Source: Sacculina carcini
Lineage: Eukaryota > Arthropoda > Thecostraca > Sacculinidae
Direction of reading: 5' to 3'
DNA: 64,000 nucleotides
Assembly: GCA_916048095.2 (NCBI GenBank)
Contig: OU696570.1
Span: 11,793,020 to 11,857,019 of the forward strand
A program made the position numbers and the translations under genes. The first letter of the stretch is position 1. Each line of letters begins with the position of its first letter. The notes below the pieces were generated by a model. It was not told the DNA's origin and did not search any database. It saw only the letters and a list, made by a program, of their open reading frames with translations. Below are positions 62,257 through 64,000 of the stretch, one piece after another.

Positions 62257-62575
62257 CCGGTGTCAATGACCCCGCTACCTGGCCAGTGTTGGTGACAAAC
62301 AGATGGCGTCTCTGCAGCTCGAGGAAGTGGACGCGGCCGAATATGACCTCGGTCGAGTCGACAACCAGCTGAGGCAGGGAGTCGTTCTCGTAGCGATCCA
62401 GCTCCTTCATTATGTGCTCGTAAATACGACGATAGCGAGCTGGGTCAATCACCTTCACCTGCACACACACACACACACACACACTTACAGACACTTACAC
62501 ACACACATACTTACACACCTACACACACACACACACACTTAGACACAAACACACACACACACACACTTACAGACA

Positions 62576-62616
<41 letters not shown>

Positions 62617-63556
62617 CACTTACACCCACACACACACTAAGACACAAACACACATGCACACACTGATACACACACAAACCTGATCGCACAGAGAGAGAAA
62701 GAGAGAGGACAGGATAAGACAGAGGGAGAGAGCTATTAGAATAATTTTCACCCCGGCATTGAAGAGTGCGCTGACAGGCTTATGGTCGCTGAGCTGCAGT
62801 GACATGTGACTGGTGTAATGAAGCACCTCCACTTCCTCACCTCGCCATAACACACGGTCACACCACGCCGGCGCACGAGCCTTCTCACTGACACACACAC
62901 ACACACACACGCACACACACATATATATATTAGATCAGGTGTTATTCATTTGGATGAGGACACATTGGAAAAAATGTGGAAAATATTCCACGGTTTAGAC
63001 ATGAGAAAGCACGGCTGTGGCAAGGGTTGAGCATATGAAACGGACATAAAGCTTGATTGGAGACAATAGATACTACAGCCAGCGAGTTGGTAGCAGCACT
63101 CAGCTCATTGAAATAAGAAGCATGGACAGAGAGAAGATTCCGAAGAAGCAAGCATAATCAAACATGGTATTGGAATGAAAACATAGCCAGATATGAATGG
63201 GTAGTTTGACTCATAATAGGTTCTTGTTAGGAGGTCTGCGGTTTGCTGGGTGAGTGTGAACACATCGGTCTCGGTTGTATTGCACAATCATGCAACATGG
63301 AATCAACAGAATCGATCCACTCCTCGCATGAAGAATTATACTTGTAACAATATAATAATTTAACAGTAGTAACAAAATGATCTCAAACCCAAATGCCGGC
63401 GGAAGAACGGAGAAACAATTGCACTAACCTCGTATCCCAAACGTCCGAGTCGGGATCGTATTTGTAGGTGGGTCTAAACTTGACCTCTGGCTCATTATAG
63501 CCGACAAATACACGCCCCAGACGCCGCTGTTCACATAGCTGGTCATGCTCCAATAA
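57774..63556 (-). CDS. OCRL/INPP5B-type inositol polyphosphate 5-phosphatase, 3' ten exons
   Basis: Minus-strand exons in transcript order: 63556-63429, 62887-62752, 62458-62279, 62008-61912, 61552-61415, 61156-61059, 60723-60480, 59975-59848, 58646-58526, 57910-57774 (TAA). All nine junctions keep frame and give 468 residues. The family removes the 5-phosphate from PI(4,5)P2 and related lipids on endosomes, Golgi and coated pits. Visible order: end of the phosphatase domain, ASH domain, RhoGAP-like domain ending [13 protein letters not shown]. The 5' exons (PH domain, most of the catalytic domain) lie beyond the window. The NP-type ending LLRNP resembles INPP5B, while the overall match is equally good to OCRL; many invertebrates have one gene for both. 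Confidence 0.95.
58037..58104. repeat. (AC)n microsatellite
   Basis: A pure AC run inside the last intron of the OCRL-like gene, that is (GU)n in its pre-mRNA. Confidence 0.97.
58272..58491. repeat. 25-bp perfect inverted repeat around 170 bases
   Basis: 58272-58296 (AATGTGTAAGGATTCAAGAA...) is exactly reverse-complementary to 58467-58491. The segment lies in the last intron of the OCRL-like gene, just downstream of the donor of exon 58646-58526. It is either a small inverted-repeat transposon or a foldback. Confidence 0.85.
59010..59836. repeat. Higher-order (AC)n/(GA)n satellite
   Basis: About 800 bases of purine-rich repeat. From about 59285 it becomes a composite: an AC run, GAATCACAGAGAGAGAG, a GAAAGAGAGAG run and a GACAGAGTGAAAC spacer, iterated with alternating unit lengths near 60 and 72 bases. 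It lies in the intron between OCRL-like exons 59975-59848 and 58646-58526. Arg/Glu/His-rich frames over it are artefacts. Confidence 0.92.
60728..60813. repeat. (AC)n tract at OCRL-like acceptor 60723
   Basis: AC repeats with TAT interruptions begin a few bases from the acceptor of exon 60723-60480. In the transcript this is a (GU)n tract ending GUGUAG. Confidence 0.93.
60929..61080. repeat. 76-bp tandem duplication covering an exon end
   Basis: Two tandem copies of a unit containing TGTATGxGTGAAAGAGTAAG, a GA run, GTGGTGGAGTTGTACCA and ATCTAGCAGTTTGGCCATG. The right copy holds the true end and donor of OCRL-like exon 61156-61059. The left copy holds an equivalent exon end and an intact GTACAA donor at 60983. 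Confidence 0.9.
61059..62458 (-). CDS. OCRL-like: ASH domain exons (62458-62279, 62008-61912, 61552-61415, 61156-61059)
   Basis: Reads [78 protein letters not shown] and [20 protein letters not shown]. This is the immunoglobulin-like ASH region that in OCRL binds Rab GTPases. The last exon ends AKLLDL, so with the next exon's Glu a clathrin-box-like LLDLE is formed across the splice junction. Confidence 0.93.
62010..62254. repeat. AC and TA microsatellite cluster in an OCRL-like intron
   Basis: AC run abutting the acceptor at 62010-62040, a TA run at about 62136-62180, and a second AC run at about 62216-62254 reaching the donor side of exon 62458-62279. Confidence 0.93.
62461..62665. repeat. 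(AC)n cluster upstream of OCRL-like exon 62458
   Basis: Several AC runs with CTTACAGACA and CTTAGACA interruptions, starting directly at the acceptor GTGTGTGTGCAG (minus strand). Confidence 0.93.
62752..63556 (-). CDS. OCRL-like: end of 5-phosphatase catalytic domain (exons 63556-63429 and 62887-62752)
   Basis: The first exon reads [20 protein letters not shown] and [14 protein letters not shown]. The second reads [17 protein letters not shown] and [13 protein letters not shown]. PAWCDRxLW and SDHKPV are the two signature motifs of the family, and both are intact, so this copy appears catalytically competent. The serine of DTSEK is split over the junction. Confidence 0.95.
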
Positions 63557-64000
63557 CTGGTCGCCATGGCAACAACAACAACAATGACAAATCAGAAAAC
63601 ACTCTCACACACATACACACACGAGAAAACAAGATGCAACTGGCCAGGTTGAGATAGAACAAGTCAATATGTCCGCTCATGTATTTCCGTCACAACGAAT
63701 AGATGAAAAACATACAAGAACAGAAAGACATGTAACAATAAAAGCTAAACAAACTTCGTCAGCGTTGTACCATAAGGATGGTGAGAAATAGAATCAACAC
63801 AGGAATACAAATAAAACGTGTTCATGAGCGGTCATCTAGCAAAGCTACACTATCTCACGCTATCATTATTTTGTGTCTGTCATCGATCCATTTTTTTCTT
63901 GTCCATCTGTTCTTTTCGTTTTCGCGCCTGTGTATAGTTTAAGCGTTACACCAAATATGATGTTGTTGATGTTAGTTGTTCGTGAATTGAAGCAATGCTG
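63557..64000. other. OCRL-like intron reaching the window edge
   Basis: The upstream intron of the first visible OCRL-like exon. No further exon of the gene could be recognised before position 64000. Confidence 0.7.

Overview
This is animal (metazoan) nuclear DNA, almost certainly from an invertebrate. Genes are split by spliceosomal introns, non-coding space is full of (GT)n/(AC)n, (TA)n and (GA)n microsatellites, and there are non-LTR retrotransposons, hAT-type DNA transposons with 8-bp target duplications and a tRNA-derived SINE. I cannot name the species. No bacterial-style operon, CRISPR array, rRNA gene or functional tRNA gene was seen.

Layout. 1-19 kb: almost gene-free and microsatellite-rich, with a piggyBac-like scrap (2.5 kb), a nearly intact CR1/Jockey-group retrotransposon (6.3-10.9 kb) and a tRNA-derived SINE (17.1 kb). 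19.2-38.0 kb (+): a large scaffold gene in seven recognisable exons (A-G), with a low-complexity, Ser-rich N-terminal part and a C-terminal MYND zinc finger plus globular domain. It is possibly related to the apical-junction protein AJM-1/AJM1. Its introns hold nested hAT elements and other repeats. 40.6-41.2 kb (+): a small secreted-protein gene. 41.9-43.1 kb (+): an intronless EFHC1/2-like gene with two DM10 domains. 43.3-45.9 kb: retroelement debris. 46.2-50.2 kb (+): a complete nine-exon trypsin-like serine protease gene. 50.6-54.6 kb: stacked retroelement and hAT insertions. 54.7-55.8 kb (+): ALG14, the ER glycosyltransferase subunit. 57.8-63.6 kb (-): the ten 3' exons of an OCRL/INPP5B-type inositol polyphosphate 5-phosphatase; its 5' part lies beyond the right edge.

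Exon models were checked by reading-frame bookkeeping. For the OCRL-like gene (ten exons), the protease (nine exons) and the scaffold gene (seven exons) every proposed splice junction keeps phase. The genes do not form a pathway.

The most unusual property is the link between microsatellites and splicing. In the scaffold gene and the OCRL-like gene, (UG)n tracts on the transcribed-sense strand sit directly upstream of most 3' splice sites, where a polypyrimidine tract is expected. The orientation of GT/AC repeats flips along the window with gene orientation.
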